A stretch of 64,000 nt of DNA from Pseudonocardia sp. C8 (GTDB taxonomy: Bacteria > Actinomycetota > Actinomycetes > Mycobacteriales > Pseudonocardiaceae): NCBI RefSeq assembly GCF_014267175.1, contig NZ_JACMTR010000002.1, forward strand, positions 1,624,001-1,688,000. The letters run 5' to 3'. The notes below the pieces were generated by a model. The model was not told where the DNA came from, did no database searches, and was given only the letters and a program-made list of their open reading frames with translations. Position 1 is the stretch's first letter, and every line of letters begins with the position of its first letter. The translations under genes were made by a program, and so were the position numbers. Below, piece by piece: positions 41,916 through 50,330 of the stretch.

Positions 41916-42799
41916 TCGAGATCGTGCGTACCGGTCCTCAGGCGACGGTGCAGGACGCCGGACGGGTCGGACACGGCCACCTCGGTGTACCGCGCGCCGG
42001 CGCGATGGACCTCCGCGCTCTCGAGCAGGCGAACCGCCTGGTGGGCAATCCTCCGGGCACCGCCGCGATCGAGATCCTCCTGGGCGGCGTGGCGATCCGG
42101 TTCCACGCCGACGTGTCTTTCGCGCTGACCGGAGCCCCGCTCGTCGCGACCTTGCACGGCCGACCCGTCCACCGGAACGCATGGACCTACGCCCGTCGCG
42201 GCGAGGAACTGGTCGTGTGCGGGCGCCCGCTGTTCGGGCTGTACAGCTATCTCGCCGTGGCCGGCGGGATAGCCGTCGAACCGGTCCTGAGCAGCAGATC
42301 GACGGACTCGCTGTCCGGGCTGGGGCCGCCTGCCCTGGCGGCCGGGGACGTTCTGCCGATCGGCTCGGAGCGCGGTGTCCCCTCAGAGCCGGGGGACGTG
42401 TTGCTCGAGACCGCGTCTCCGGACACCGTGCTGGATGTGCGATTCCAGTGGGGCCCGCGCAGCGACTGGTTCACCGGCGCGGCTCGGGCGCGGCTCGCCT
42501 CGACGCGTTGGACGATCAGCAACGAGGTCAACCGCATCGCGGCACGTCTGACCGGACCCGCGCTCGAGTACGCCCGTACCGATCAGTTGCCGACCGAGGG
42601 AGTCCATCCGGGTTCTGTGCAGGTGCCGCCCTCCGGGCTGCCGCTGCTCTTCCTCGCCAACCACCCCCCGACCGGCGGCTACCCGGTGATCGCAGTGGTC
42701 TGCGAACGGGACCTGCCCCGGATCGCCCAGGCGCCGCCGGGAACTATCTTGTCGATGCGGCCTGTTCGGTGCAGGCACACGACCACGGTGTCCGGCTGA
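41912..42799 (+). CDS. pxpC: 5-oxoprolinase subunit PxpC (KipA / allophanate hydrolase subunit 2 family)
   Basis: 295 residues of the AHS2 family: TGPQATVQDAGRVGHGHLGVPRAGAMD, ALEQANRLVGNPPGTAAIEI, ARRGEELVVCGR, LYSYLAVAGGIAVEPVLSSRSTD, and LPTEGVHPGSVQVPPSGLPLLFLANHPPTGGYPVIA. These are the classic PxpC/KipA blocks. It partners PxpB in ATP-dependent cleavage of 5-oxo-L-proline or a related lactam. ATG 41912 overlaps the pxpB stop (ATGA). Confidence 0.92.
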   Translation: MIEIVRTGPQATVQDAGRVGHGHLGVPRAGAMDLRALEQANRLVGNPPGTAAIEILLGGVAIRFHADVSFALTGAPLVATLHGRPVHRNAWTYARRGEELVVCGRPLFGLYSYLAVAGGIAVEPVLSSRSTDSLSGLGPPALAAGDVLPIGSERGVPSEPGDVLLETASPDTVLDVRFQWGPRSDWFTGAARARLASTRWTISNEVNRIAARLTGPALEYARTDQLPTEGVHPGSVQVPPSGLPLLFLANHPPTGGYPVIAVVCERDLPRIAQAPPGTILSMRPVRCRHTTTVSG

Positions 42800-42809
42800 G
42801 AGGTGAGAA

Positions 42810-43679
42810 GTGTCGACTGGCGCAGGTTCGTTGCCCGAGCGGATCCGCGTCCGTTTCGACCTGCTGAGCAGCAGCCAGCGCAAGATCGCGCGGTACTGCC
42901 TGTCGCGCCCCGGCGACGCCGGCACGCTGACCGCCCTGCGCATCGCCGAGCAGCTGGGAGTCAGCGAGTCCACGGTCGTCCGGTTCGCGATCAAACTCGG
43001 CTACGACGGGTTCCCGTCGATGCAGGAGGCCATTCGCTCCGAGGACCACTCTGCCACGATGCACGACGACCAGGACGTCCCTGCCGATCCTGTGCAAGGG
43101 ACCACGTCGCGCTCGCTACGCAACGATCTCGACGTGCTCGGTCAGTCCATCGCCGAGCTCGACCTGCGCGCGGTCGGTCACGCGGTGCGAGCGCTGTCGG
43201 AGGCGGACCGCATACTCGTGTGCGGCTTCCGCACGTCGTTCAGCCTGGCGCACCTGGCGCACTTCCATCTGCGCAAGGTCCACCGCGACACCAGGCTGCT
43301 CGACGACCTGGGCGGGACTCTGGTCGACGACCTGGAGCTCGTCCGGGGCGGCGACGCGGTGTGGGCCTTCACCTTCCCTGTCTATGACGAACGGACCATC
43401 CAGGTCGTCAATCACGCGGAGTCGGTCGGAGCGTCCAGCGTCGTCGTCACCGACAGTGCGTTGGCACCGCTGCCGATCGGGCCGAGCATCCATCCGCTGA
43501 TGGTCCGGCACGACAGCGTGAGTTTCTTCAACACCACAGTCGCTGCAGTCGCTCTGGTGAACGCCGTGGTCTCGGAGCTGACGGAGATCAGGACAAGGAA
43601 CGACCCGATGTTCGCACGTCAGCTGTCCCGCAAGTTTCACACGAAGGGCCAGCTGCGCGCCGCGACCCGTTCCGAATGA
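42810..43679 (+). CDS. RpiR/MurR-family transcriptional regulator
   Basis: 289 residues. The HTH_6 domain (LPERIRVRFDLLSSSQRKIARYCLSRPGDAGTLTALRIAEQLGVSESTVVRFAIKLGYDGFPSMQEA) is followed by a SIS sugar-phosphate-binding-like domain (ADRILVCGFRTSFSLAHLAHFHLRK, VWAFTFPVYDERTIQVV, SSVVVTDS). RpiR proteins often control amino-sugar, sugar-acid or N-compound catabolism. It follows pxpC by 10 bp, so it is cotranscribed and is the nearest candidate for the two 28-bp palindromes upstream. Confidence 0.9.
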   Translation: MSTGAGSLPERIRVRFDLLSSSQRKIARYCLSRPGDAGTLTALRIAEQLGVSESTVVRFAIKLGYDGFPSMQEAIRSEDHSATMHDDQDVPADPVQGTTSRSLRNDLDVLGQSIAELDLRAVGHAVRALSEADRILVCGFRTSFSLAHLAHFHLRKVHRDTRLLDDLGGTLVDDLELVRGGDAVWAFTFPVYDERTIQVVNHAESVGASSVVVTDSALAPLPIGPSIHPLMVRHDSVSFFNTTVAAVALVNAVVSELTEIRTRNDPMFARQLSRKFHTKGQLRAATRSE

Positions 43680-43853
43680 GGGCGATCACGGGCACGAGGC
43701 GTGCCTCGAGTTCCGGTACCGGGACGATCTGGTCGGGTTGGAACCGGTACTCGACGCAGCCGCGACGCGCGGGTGCCCGCCGCTGGTCACCAGCCACATG
43801 CGGCGTAGCAAATGCTCCCGGAGCGTCGCCGATGTTCATGGGACTCCCGGCGC

Positions 43854-44630
43854 TCAGGTTCGGAGGTGGCTGGCGCCGTTGACGTCGAGGATTGCGCCGG
43901 TCGTCCATTCGGCGTGCGGCGAGGCCAGGTACAGCACGGCGGAGGCGATCTCGGCCGGTTGTGCGACGCGTCCCAGCGGGCTCTGGTCCCGGATTCCCTT
44001 GCCTTCGGGACCGTCGAGGCGACCGGCAACGCGCTCGGTCTCGACGAAGCCGGGGGCGACCGTGGTGACCGAGATGCCGTGCTTGCCGAGGGCCAGCGCG
44101 AGCGACTGCCCCAGGGCGTTGAGAGCAGCCTTGCTGGCTCCGTACGCCGGGTGGTGGGGCTCACCGCGAAAGGCACCGCGCGAGCTGACGTTGACGATGC
44201 GTCCTGCCCTCTGACCGGCGATCATGTGCCGGGCGGCGCAGTAGCTGACGTTCGCCGCGGCGAACACGTTGACGGCGAAGGTCTGTTGCCAGGCCTGCTG
44301 CCAGTCGTCGTAGGAGCAGTCGTCGATCGAGCTGGGAAGCATGATCGCCGCGTTGTTGACCACCACGTCAATTCCGCCGAGGTCGTGTTCTGCGGTGTCG
44401 ACGAGATGTGCGACCTGTCCGGAATCCGACAGGTCCGCGCGGATCAGGGTGTGGCCGTCGCCGCGGAGACCGGCGCGGGTGCTCTCCGCGTCGACGTCGC
44501 GGCTCGCGTAATGAAGTGCGACCCGATCGCCGTTGCCGGCGAACGCGGTGGCGATTGCGCGTCCGATGCCGCGGGCGGCACCGGTGACCAGGACTCCTCG
44601 GGAACGGGGAGAGCCCGCGTCTCGGGTCAT
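43854..44630 (-). CDS. Short-chain dehydrogenase/reductase
   Basis: 258 residues, classical SDR: GVLVTGAARGIGRAIA for NAD(P), ASRDVDAE after beta-2 (basic residue, NADP-like), VNNAAIMLPS, catalytic serine in NVSSRGAF and YGASK with Tyr/Lys, then APGFVETERVAG. It resembles FabG-type reductases. It is last in a minus-strand operon of transporter, racemase-like enzyme, RidA and SDR; its ATG overlaps the RidA stop (ATGA). Probably reduces or oxidises an intermediate of the same pathway. Confidence 0.9.
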   Translation of the reverse strand: MTRDAGSPRSRGVLVTGAARGIGRAIATAFAGNGDRVALHYASRDVDAESTRAGLRGDGHTLIRADLSDSGQVAHLVDTAEHDLGGIDVVVNNAAIMLPSSIDDCSYDDWQQAWQQTFAVNVFAAANVSYCAARHMIAGQRAGRIVNVSSRGAFRGEPHHPAYGASKAALNALGQSLALALGKHGISVTTVAPGFVETERVAGRLDGPEGKGIRDQSPLGRVAQPAEIASAVLYLASPHAEWTTGAILDVNGASHLRT

Positions 44631-45115
44631 CGGCCTCGCTCTCCGTTCAGCGCAGCGGTGGCGGGCGCGGTCGTGAACACGGCGGTGACCTCCACCGGTG
44701 CGCCTTCCGGCAGGCTGCTCACACCGACGGTGGCGCGCGCGGGTACGTGCGAGTGCAGCATCTGCGAGAGGACCGCGCTCGCTCCGTCGGCGACGGCGCT
44801 GTGTGAGGTGAACTCCGGGATCGCTCTGACATAGACGGTCAGCGAAACTGATTGGTCGACCGTGAGCCCGGCATCCTGTGCGACGGCTCGAGCTGCGCCG
44901 ATCGCTCGATGGGCTGCGTGCGCGGCGAGACGGGCAGCGTCGTCGACGTCGATGTCGGCGCCGACGACACCGACACCGTCCATGGTGGCTCCTCGTCGTG
45001 GCGTCATCCCGGCGGTGAACACCAATCCTCCACCCAGCCGGGCCACGGAGTAGTCACCATGTGCTCGCGGCTGGTCCGCGGTGCCCGGCGGAGGGTGCTG
45101 GTCGGTCGTGCTCAT
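44627..45115 (-). CDS. RidA/YjgF-family enamine-imine deaminase
   Basis: 162 residues: YSVARLGGGLVFTAGMTPR, NIxxxL-like segment RAIGAARAVAQDAGLTVDQSVSLTVYV, then VPARATVGVSSLPEGAPVEVTAVF, whose Arg and Glu positions match the active-site Arg105/Glu120 pattern of RidA. RidA hydrolyses reactive 2-aminoacrylate-type imines released by PLP enzymes, or a pathway-specific imine. Placement between a racemase-like gene and an SDR suggests the second. ATG 45115 is the start. Confidence 0.88.
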   Translation of the reverse strand: MSTTDQHPPPGTADQPRAHGDYSVARLGGGLVFTAGMTPRRGATMDGVGVVGADIDVDDAARLAAHAAHRAIGAARAVAQDAGLTVDQSVSLTVYVRAIPEFTSHSAVADGASAVLSQMLHSHVPARATVGVSSLPEGAPVEVTAVFTTAPATAALNGERGR

Positions 45116-45145
45116 CGGTCCTCTGGTGGTGGTGTTGTTGCGTGG

Positions 45146-45955
45146 TCAGACGGCACCGACGGTCGGGAGCGTCGCGTAGTCCACCGGCGGTAGATCCAGG
45201 CCGTAGGTGTCGCGGGCCAACTGGCGGATGTCGACCTCGTGCGGGCCGGTGAGGTACAACCGGTCTCCGCGGCCCGGGCCGGCGTGGGCGGCGACGCGCG
45301 CCGCGGTGTCCAGGACGAGGTCGGCAGCGGCGCCAAGGGGGTCGATGACGGCGATGCCGTCCGACGCAGCCGTGATGAGGTCCAGCACGCAGGTGAAGTC
45401 GGTGCAGGCCAGCAGTATCGATGTGCAGTGCCAGCCGCGTAGGATCGCGACGGCCTCGTCCACCAGGGTCTGGAGCCGCCGCGGGTCGTCCCCGCCGTCG
45501 ATCTCGGCGAGGCGCAGCAGGTCCTCGGTGGCCAGCTCGCGTACGTCGCGGTCCGAGATCGCGCGACCGACCGCACCGCTGGCGACCGTGCCGGCGGTGG
45601 CCAACACCCCGATCGTCCCGGCCGGCGCAGTGTCGGCGGCGGCTCTGTTGGCCATGAGCATGTCGACCCGTGGAATGAGACGAGCGGGCTGGTCTTCGAG
45701 GACGACGCTCGCGGTGTTGCACGCGACCGCCCAGACGTCGCAGCCGGCGTCGGCGAAGAACTGCTCGGCCTCGGCGACGTACTGGGTGACCTCTGCGGCC
45801 GGTCTCGGCCCGTATGGTCGCCGGGCGGCGTCTCCGAGGTAGACCAACGAGTGCTGGGGTGCCCTGTGACGCAGGATCGAGGCGAGTGGGAGTCCCCCGA
45901 TCCCCGCGTCGAACACGCCGATGGTCGCCATGGGCAATCTGTGTGGCTCAGTCAT
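45146..45955 (-). CDS. Glutamate-racemase-like protein with altered second active-site motif
   Basis: 269 residues of the Asp/Glu racemase fold: GVFDAGIGGLPL (substrate loop), VYLGDAARRPYGP, VACNTAS with C79, and ILLACTDFT with C184. MurI has FDSG, GDTAR.PYG, CNTAS and (G)CTH; here the last is ACTD, so the histidine that assists the second cysteine is replaced by Asp186. It may racemise or isomerise a glutamate-like or lactam substrate rather than supply D-glutamate. ATG 45955 overlaps the transporter stop by 8 nt. Confidence 0.85.
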   Translation of the reverse strand: MTEPHRLPMATIGVFDAGIGGLPLASILRHRAPQHSLVYLGDAARRPYGPRPAAEVTQYVAEAEQFFADAGCDVWAVACNTASVVLEDQPARLIPRVDMLMANRAAADTAPAGTIGVLATAGTVASGAVGRAISDRDVRELATEDLLRLAEIDGGDDPRRLQTLVDEAVAILRGWHCTSILLACTDFTCVLDLITAASDGIAVIDPLGAAADLVLDTAARVAAHAGPGRGDRLYLTGPHEVDIRQLARDTYGLDLPPVDYATLPTVGAV

Positions 45956-47261
45956 CGACCAAGGCCTCGTGCGCGGTCTCGCGGGTCAGCCAGACCGCGA
46001 TGCCGGTGGCCACGGCACAGAAGAGCACGTAGTACGCCGGGACTGACGGGTTCCCGCTGACCCCGATGAGATAGGTGACGATCAGGGGCGCGGCGCCGCC
46101 GAAGATCGCGGTACCGACGTTGTAACCGAGGGAGTATGCGGTGTAGCGCACGCGCGTCGGGAACAGCTCCGCGAGAACGGTGTGGATGATCCCCGTGTGA
46201 CCGGCGTAGGCAAGGGCCAGTAGCGCTGCGCCCAGGGCGGCGAGCGGGACAGAGCCGTGGGTCATGAGCCCGTAGCAGGGCAGAGCCAGTCCGCCGACGA
46301 GCACCGACGACCCGATCATCGTGGGCCGGCGCCCGATGCGGTCGGAGAGCCGACCGGCCAGCGGGATCGCCACCATGACCGCGACGAGCGAGATGCTGGT
46401 AACCATCAGTCCCTGTCCGACGGTGAAGTGAAGGGTCCGGTTGAGAAACGTCGGCATGTAGGTGAACAGGATGTAGTAGCCCGCACCGTTCAGCATCGGG
46501 ATGGTAATTGCGAACAGCACGGCTCGGCGGTGGCGCTTGGACGCGAGCGCCTCGCGCAGGGGGTTCCCGGCACGGGTGTTCGTCTTGCGGAGCTCCCTGA
46601 ACTTCGGGGTGTCGTCCAGCTTGTTACGGATGTAGAAGCCGACCAGGCCGAGCGGGAGCGCGAGCAGGAAGGGGATGCGCCAGCCCCAGGCCTCGAGGTC
46701 GTCGCTGCTGAGGGTCTCGGCGATGATCGTGCCCATCATCGTCGCGGCGAACAGCGACAGGTACGAGGCCATCTGCGCCCACGCCACCAACCGGCCACGC
46801 TCTCCGGTGGGTGCGTACTCGGCGACGAACGACATCGCCCCGGCGGACTCGCCGCCCGTCGCGAAACCCTGCACCAGACGGAGCAGCAACAGTAGGATGG
46901 GAGCCGCGATCCCGATCGCGGCGTAGGAGGGAAGCAGGCCGATCATCGCGGTGGACACCGTGATGAGAGCCATGATGAACACCAATGTGCGCTGGCGACC
47001 GATGCGGTCTCCCATGAAGCCGCACACCACGCCACCCAGCGGGCGGATGAAGAACGTCAGTCCGAAGATGGCGAACGTCAGCATGAGGGCGGCGGCGGGA
47101 TCGTCCGCGGGGAAGAAGACCAAGGCGATGGTCGAGGCAAAGAACCCGTAGATCCCGTAGTCGAAGAACTCGACGAAGAGCCCGGCCGAGGCGCCGAGCG
47201 TGACCCGGCGCAGTGTCCTGCGATCCACCGGGGTGTCCTGTTGGACGTGTGTGTGTTCCAT
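45948..47261 (-). CDS. MHS-family MFS transporter
   Basis: 437 residues and about twelve helices. GLFVEFFDYGIYGFF in helix 1, RPLGGVVCGFMGDRIGRQRT, QGFATGGESAGAMSFVAEYAP, WGWRIPFLLALPLGLVG and ELFPTRVRYTAYSLGYNVG are MHS hallmarks. It is a homologue of the transporter at 36078 but clearly diverged. It opens the operon racemase-like, RidA, SDR and likely imports the substrate of the pxp half of the island. ATG 47261 has AGCTGCC upstream, a weak ribosome site. Confidence 0.9.
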   Translation of the reverse strand: MEHTHVQQDTPVDRRTLRRVTLGASAGLFVEFFDYGIYGFFASTIALVFFPADDPAAALMLTFAIFGLTFFIRPLGGVVCGFMGDRIGRQRTLVFIMALITVSTAMIGLLPSYAAIGIAAPILLLLLRLVQGFATGGESAGAMSFVAEYAPTGERGRLVAWAQMASYLSLFAATMMGTIIAETLSSDDLEAWGWRIPFLLALPLGLVGFYIRNKLDDTPKFRELRKTNTRAGNPLREALASKRHRRAVLFAITIPMLNGAGYYILFTYMPTFLNRTLHFTVGQGLMVTSISLVAVMVAIPLAGRLSDRIGRRPTMIGSSVLVGGLALPCYGLMTHGSVPLAALGAALLALAYAGHTGIIHTVLAELFPTRVRYTAYSLGYNVGTAIFGGAAPLIVTYLIGVSGNPSVPAYYVLFCAVATGIAVWLTRETAHEALVDD

Positions 47262-47418
47262 GGCAGCTCCAGCCGTGAGGCGGGGTCAACTCTGACCTGA
47301 CCACCGCAGGTTGGTGACGAACTGAGTCGTCCGGGTGCTAGGACAGGGCCCGCCGAGCGTGAGGCGTCCGGCGTCCGATCTGCCCGCAGCGTTGCCTGGT
47401 ACGTGGACGAACGGCGTG

Positions 47419-48213
47419 CTACGCGGGTGTGGCGGTGGATCGGTCCGCGAGGATCTCCCCGACCGGAGCGATGCGCACGCCAGCCTCCTCGAGGTCGGCC
47501 CGGATCCGGGTGGCGAGTGCGACGGCACCGGGGCTGTCCCCGTGGACGAGCACGGTGTCGCACGTCACCGGCAGGTCCTTACCGTTGATCGACTCGACCA
47601 GTCCCTCGGTCACCATGCGGACGGTCCGTGCCGCGACGACGTCCTCGTCGTGGATGACGGCGCCGGTTTCCCGGCGGGGCACGAGCGTCCCGTCGTCGAG
47701 GTAGGCGCGGTCGGCCATTCCGATGATGCCGACCTCGAGCCCTCGCTCGCGCGCGATGCGCGCGAGCTCGCCTTCCTGGGTGAGGATGATCAGACCCGGG
47801 TCGAACTGCTCGACCGCGTCGGCGACTCCGAGCGCGTACTCGGTCTCGGTGACCACCAGGTTGCCCAGCCGTCCGTGTGCGGTCAGGTGCGCGATGGCGG
47901 TCCGGTGCGCGGTGGTGAAGGCACTGAGGGCGCCGACCTGGTAGAGGACGTCGGTGCGGATCTCGTCGCGGGTGAGTGTCATGTCCCGTCGGCCGAACCC
48001 GACCAGGTCCGGGAAGCCGGGGTGGGCACCGACGGATACGCCAGCGCGGCGACACGCGGCCACCGTGGCGTCCATAACGCGCGGGTCGCCGGCGTGGAAG
48101 CCGCAGGCCAGATTCGCCGAGCTGACCAGCCTCAGCATGGCCGAGTCGTCTGCCATCCGATAGGCGCCGTAGGCCTCACCCAGGTCGGCGACGACATCGA
48201 TCGCGGTCGTCAT
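47419..48213 (-). CDS. pxpA: 5-oxoprolinase subunit PxpA (LamB/YcsF family)
   Basis: 264 residues. ADLGEAYGAYRMADDSAMLRLVSSANLACGFHAGDPRVM is the start block with the metal/substrate His and Asp; SVGAHPGFPDLVGFGRRDM, HLTAHGRLGN, DRAYLDDGTLVPRRETGAVIHD and TVLVHGDSPGAV are the family signatures. In most genomes pxpA lies beside pxpBC; here it is on the opposite strand after the transporter operon. ATG 48213 follows GGAGGAGGG. Together with PxpBC it should hydrolyse 5-oxoproline or an analogue at ATP cost. Confidence 0.92.
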   Translation of the reverse strand: MTTAIDVVADLGEAYGAYRMADDSAMLRLVSSANLACGFHAGDPRVMDATVAACRRAGVSVGAHPGFPDLVGFGRRDMTLTRDEIRTDVLYQVGALSAFTTAHRTAIAHLTAHGRLGNLVVTETEYALGVADAVEQFDPGLIILTQEGELARIARERGLEVGIIGMADRAYLDDGTLVPRRETGAVIHDEDVVAARTVRMVTEGLVESINGKDLPVTCDTVLVHGDSPGAVALATRIRADLEEAGVRIAPVGEILADRSTATPA

Positions 48214-48251
48214 CGAAGCCCTCCTCCTTCGTTCGTGCTCGGTTGTCATCC

Positions 48252-49475
48252 TCAGGCGAACGAGGTGACGACATCGATGATGCGGTCGAGGGCTCGGTCC
48301 CAGACCTGCTCGTCCTGGGCGAAGCACAGCCGCATGTGGCCCACTCCGCCGGGCCCCGACTGGTAACCCGGGTTGACCACGACGCCGGCGCGAGACTTCA
48401 GCGCAAGCGCGAGCTCCTGGTCGGTGGCGTCGACCAGGACCTTGGGGAAGAGGTAGGCCGTTCCGAAGCTGGGTTCGACGGAGAACACTCCGCTGTCGTT
48501 GAGCTTCTGCGCCGTGGAGTCGCGCAGCACCTGGTACTCCTTGATGCGGCCGACCAGGTACTCCTCGTCGTCGGCGATCCAGCGCGCGAGCAGGTGCTGC
48601 GCGTAGGACGGGGCGCGCAGTGCGGTGCAGGACTGCACGTCCTCCATGGCCGGGAGCAGGGTTGCCGGGGCGACGGCGATCCCGAGGCGGTAGCCGGACA
48701 GCGACTCGGTCTTCGACGGGCCGAGCAGGGTCACGGTGCGTTCGGCCATGCCCGGGCGGGCCGCGAGGTGGTGGAACGGCTCGCCGTCGTAGACCAGCCG
48801 GCAGTAGAGTTCGTCGGCGATGACCGTGAAGTCGTGACACTGGGCGAGCTCCGCGATGGCGGAAATGGTCTCCTCGCCGTAGATCCCGCCGGTGGGGTTG
48901 TTCGGGTGGGAGAAGACCATCAGCTTCGGCTTGCGGGCCGCGGCCTTCTCGAGTGCGTCGAGGTCGAGGGTTGGACGAGCTCGGTTGCCCAGCGGCCCCG
49001 GCTCGGTCGGCCAGACCATCGGCACGCGCACGACCTCTGCGCCGAAGTAGCGCAGCATCCGCTCCGTGGACAGGTAGTCCGGGTCGGGGAGGACGACGAG
49101 GTCGCCGGGAGAGAGGATCGCTGCCAGGGCGGTGAACAGCGCGCCCTGGGTACCCGGCGTGAGCATGACCGAGGCGGGTTCCGTGGTGGGTACGCCCAGG
49201 ACCGACGCCACGTTCTGTGCGACGGCCGCACGCACGCCATGGTCGCCGCGGTAGGGGGTGTAGGTCATCCCCGATCCGGACGCCGCCTGCTCGAAGGTGG
49301 GCAGGGCCCACTCCGGCGGGGGGAACCTGTGGGTGTCGGCGTACGTGGCGTCGAGGATCTGCGAGGGGCCCTCGGCCTCCTCGAGCTCACGCTCGGCGGC
49401 GCGCAGCGGCTTTCCGACGTAGCTCGTCGCCTCGGGGACCAGGAGTCGGTCGACGGCCTCGGGCTGGGAACGCAT
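48252..49475 (-). CDS. Class I/II PLP-dependent aminotransferase
   Basis: 407 residues of fold type I: MLTPGTQGALFTALAAIL, DPDYLSTERML, SHPNNPTGGIYG (Asn), VIADELYCRLVYDG (Asp/Tyr), LLGPSKTESLSGYRLG with the Schiff-base lysine, and GHMRLCFA with the carboxylate Arg. The 'SKT.S..GYRLG' form is like aspartate/aromatic aminotransferases and capreomycidine-type synthases. It is upstream of pxpA on the same strand (38-bp gap), so it probably removes the amino group of the product or of a related amino acid. Confidence 0.88.
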   Translation of the reverse strand: MRSQPEAVDRLLVPEATSYVGKPLRAAERELEEAEGPSQILDATYADTHRFPPPEWALPTFEQAASGSGMTYTPYRGDHGVRAAVAQNVASVLGVPTTEPASVMLTPGTQGALFTALAAILSPGDLVVLPDPDYLSTERMLRYFGAEVVRVPMVWPTEPGPLGNRARPTLDLDALEKAAARKPKLMVFSHPNNPTGGIYGEETISAIAELAQCHDFTVIADELYCRLVYDGEPFHHLAARPGMAERTVTLLGPSKTESLSGYRLGIAVAPATLLPAMEDVQSCTALRAPSYAQHLLARWIADDEEYLVGRIKEYQVLRDSTAQKLNDSGVFSVEPSFGTAYLFPKVLVDATDQELALALKSRAGVVVNPGYQSGPGGVGHMRLCFAQDEQVWDRALDRIIDVVTSFA

Positions 49476-49520
49476 GGATGTCCTTTCTCGGATGTGGGAG
49501 TGCGACGTGCGGTGGGGCGG

Positions 49521-50228
49521 TCAGCCAGACGTGGTCGGCGGCTCGTCGGCCTCCAGCGACGCGACGAGGCTGCACCACCCGCCGAGGACGTGATCGCGGG
49601 TCAGAACCGCAGTGCGGTCGGCGTCGCCGGCATCGAGGGCGGTGAGGATCTGCTCGTGTTCGGCCAGGGAATCCTGCGCCCGGTCGAGCCGGGCGAGATG
49701 CAGTGAAACGTACCGATCGCTGCGGGTGCGGAGGAGCTGCAGCGCCGAGAGCGAGGCGGGCATCCGTGCCAGCTCGTAGATGCGGGTGTGGAACTCGTGG
49801 TCGAGACGCATGAGCTCCCGACGGTCCTGGTCGCGGGCCGCGTCATGCTGACTGCGCAGGACGTGCTCGATGCCGATCAATCCCGGAAGCGGTGTCTCGC
49901 TCTCGGCGACGCGGTTCGCGGCGGCCCTCGCGAGTGCTTCCTCCAGCGCGGCGCGACCGAGGTAGAGGTCTCGCGCATCCTCGACCGAGATCTCGGCGAC
50001 CGTCCAGCTCTGATGCGGGCGGTCGACGACCAGGCCGTCGGCCGCGAGGCGGGACAGGGCGTGGCGTAGCGGAATCCGGCTGACGGTCAGTTCGTCGGCG
50101 AGCTCCTGCTGCCGGATCGTCTCCCCGGGCCCCATCTCGCCGGTGAGGATGCGGTCGCGGATGACCTGGTAGGCCCAGTCCTGCTTGCGCAGGGAGAAGG
50201 GAATCTGGGGGGCCCGCGACTTGGCCAT
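49521..50228 (-). CDS. GntR-family regulator, FCD subfamily
   Basis: 235 residues. WAYQVIRDRILTGEMGPGETIRQQELADELTVSRIPLRHALSRLAADGLV is the winged helix; the FCD domain has DLYLGRAALEEALARAA, MRLDHEFHTRIYELA and EHEQILTALDAGDADR. It precedes the aminotransferase and pxpA genes on the same strand and likely controls them. ATG 50228 is taken; GTG 50234 is also in frame. A palindrome lies 35 bp upstream. Confidence 0.88.
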   Translation of the reverse strand: MAKSRAPQIPFSLRKQDWAYQVIRDRILTGEMGPGETIRQQELADELTVSRIPLRHALSRLAADGLVVDRPHQSWTVAEISVEDARDLYLGRAALEEALARAAANRVAESETPLPGLIGIEHVLRSQHDAARDQDRRELMRLDHEFHTRIYELARMPASLSALQLLRTRSDRYVSLHLARLDRAQDSLAEHEQILTALDAGDADRTAVLTRDHVLGGWCSLVASLEADEPPTTSG

Positions 50229-50262
50229 CTGCACAACCTCACTGTTTCCGCAGCTAGCTAGC

Positions 50263-50281
50263 TTGTGTATCCAATATGCAA
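50263..50281. promoter_or_regulatory. Candidate GntR operator
   Basis: TTGTGTATCCAATATGCAA has dyad symmetry (TTG, TAT / ATA, CAA) and is AT-rich against the GC-rich background. It lies just upstream of the GntR gene, as is usual for autoregulated FCD proteins. Confidence 0.55.
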
Positions 50282-50330
50282 CCTAGCGCGGTCGTGCGTG
50301 TCTGGGCAAGTGGTGATATCAGTGCGGTCG

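Noticed and set aside
48214..49311. Upstream extension of the pxpA frame
   Set aside because: It lies inside the aminotransferase gene in a shadow frame; ATG 48213 has a strong ribosome site and starts the conserved family block.
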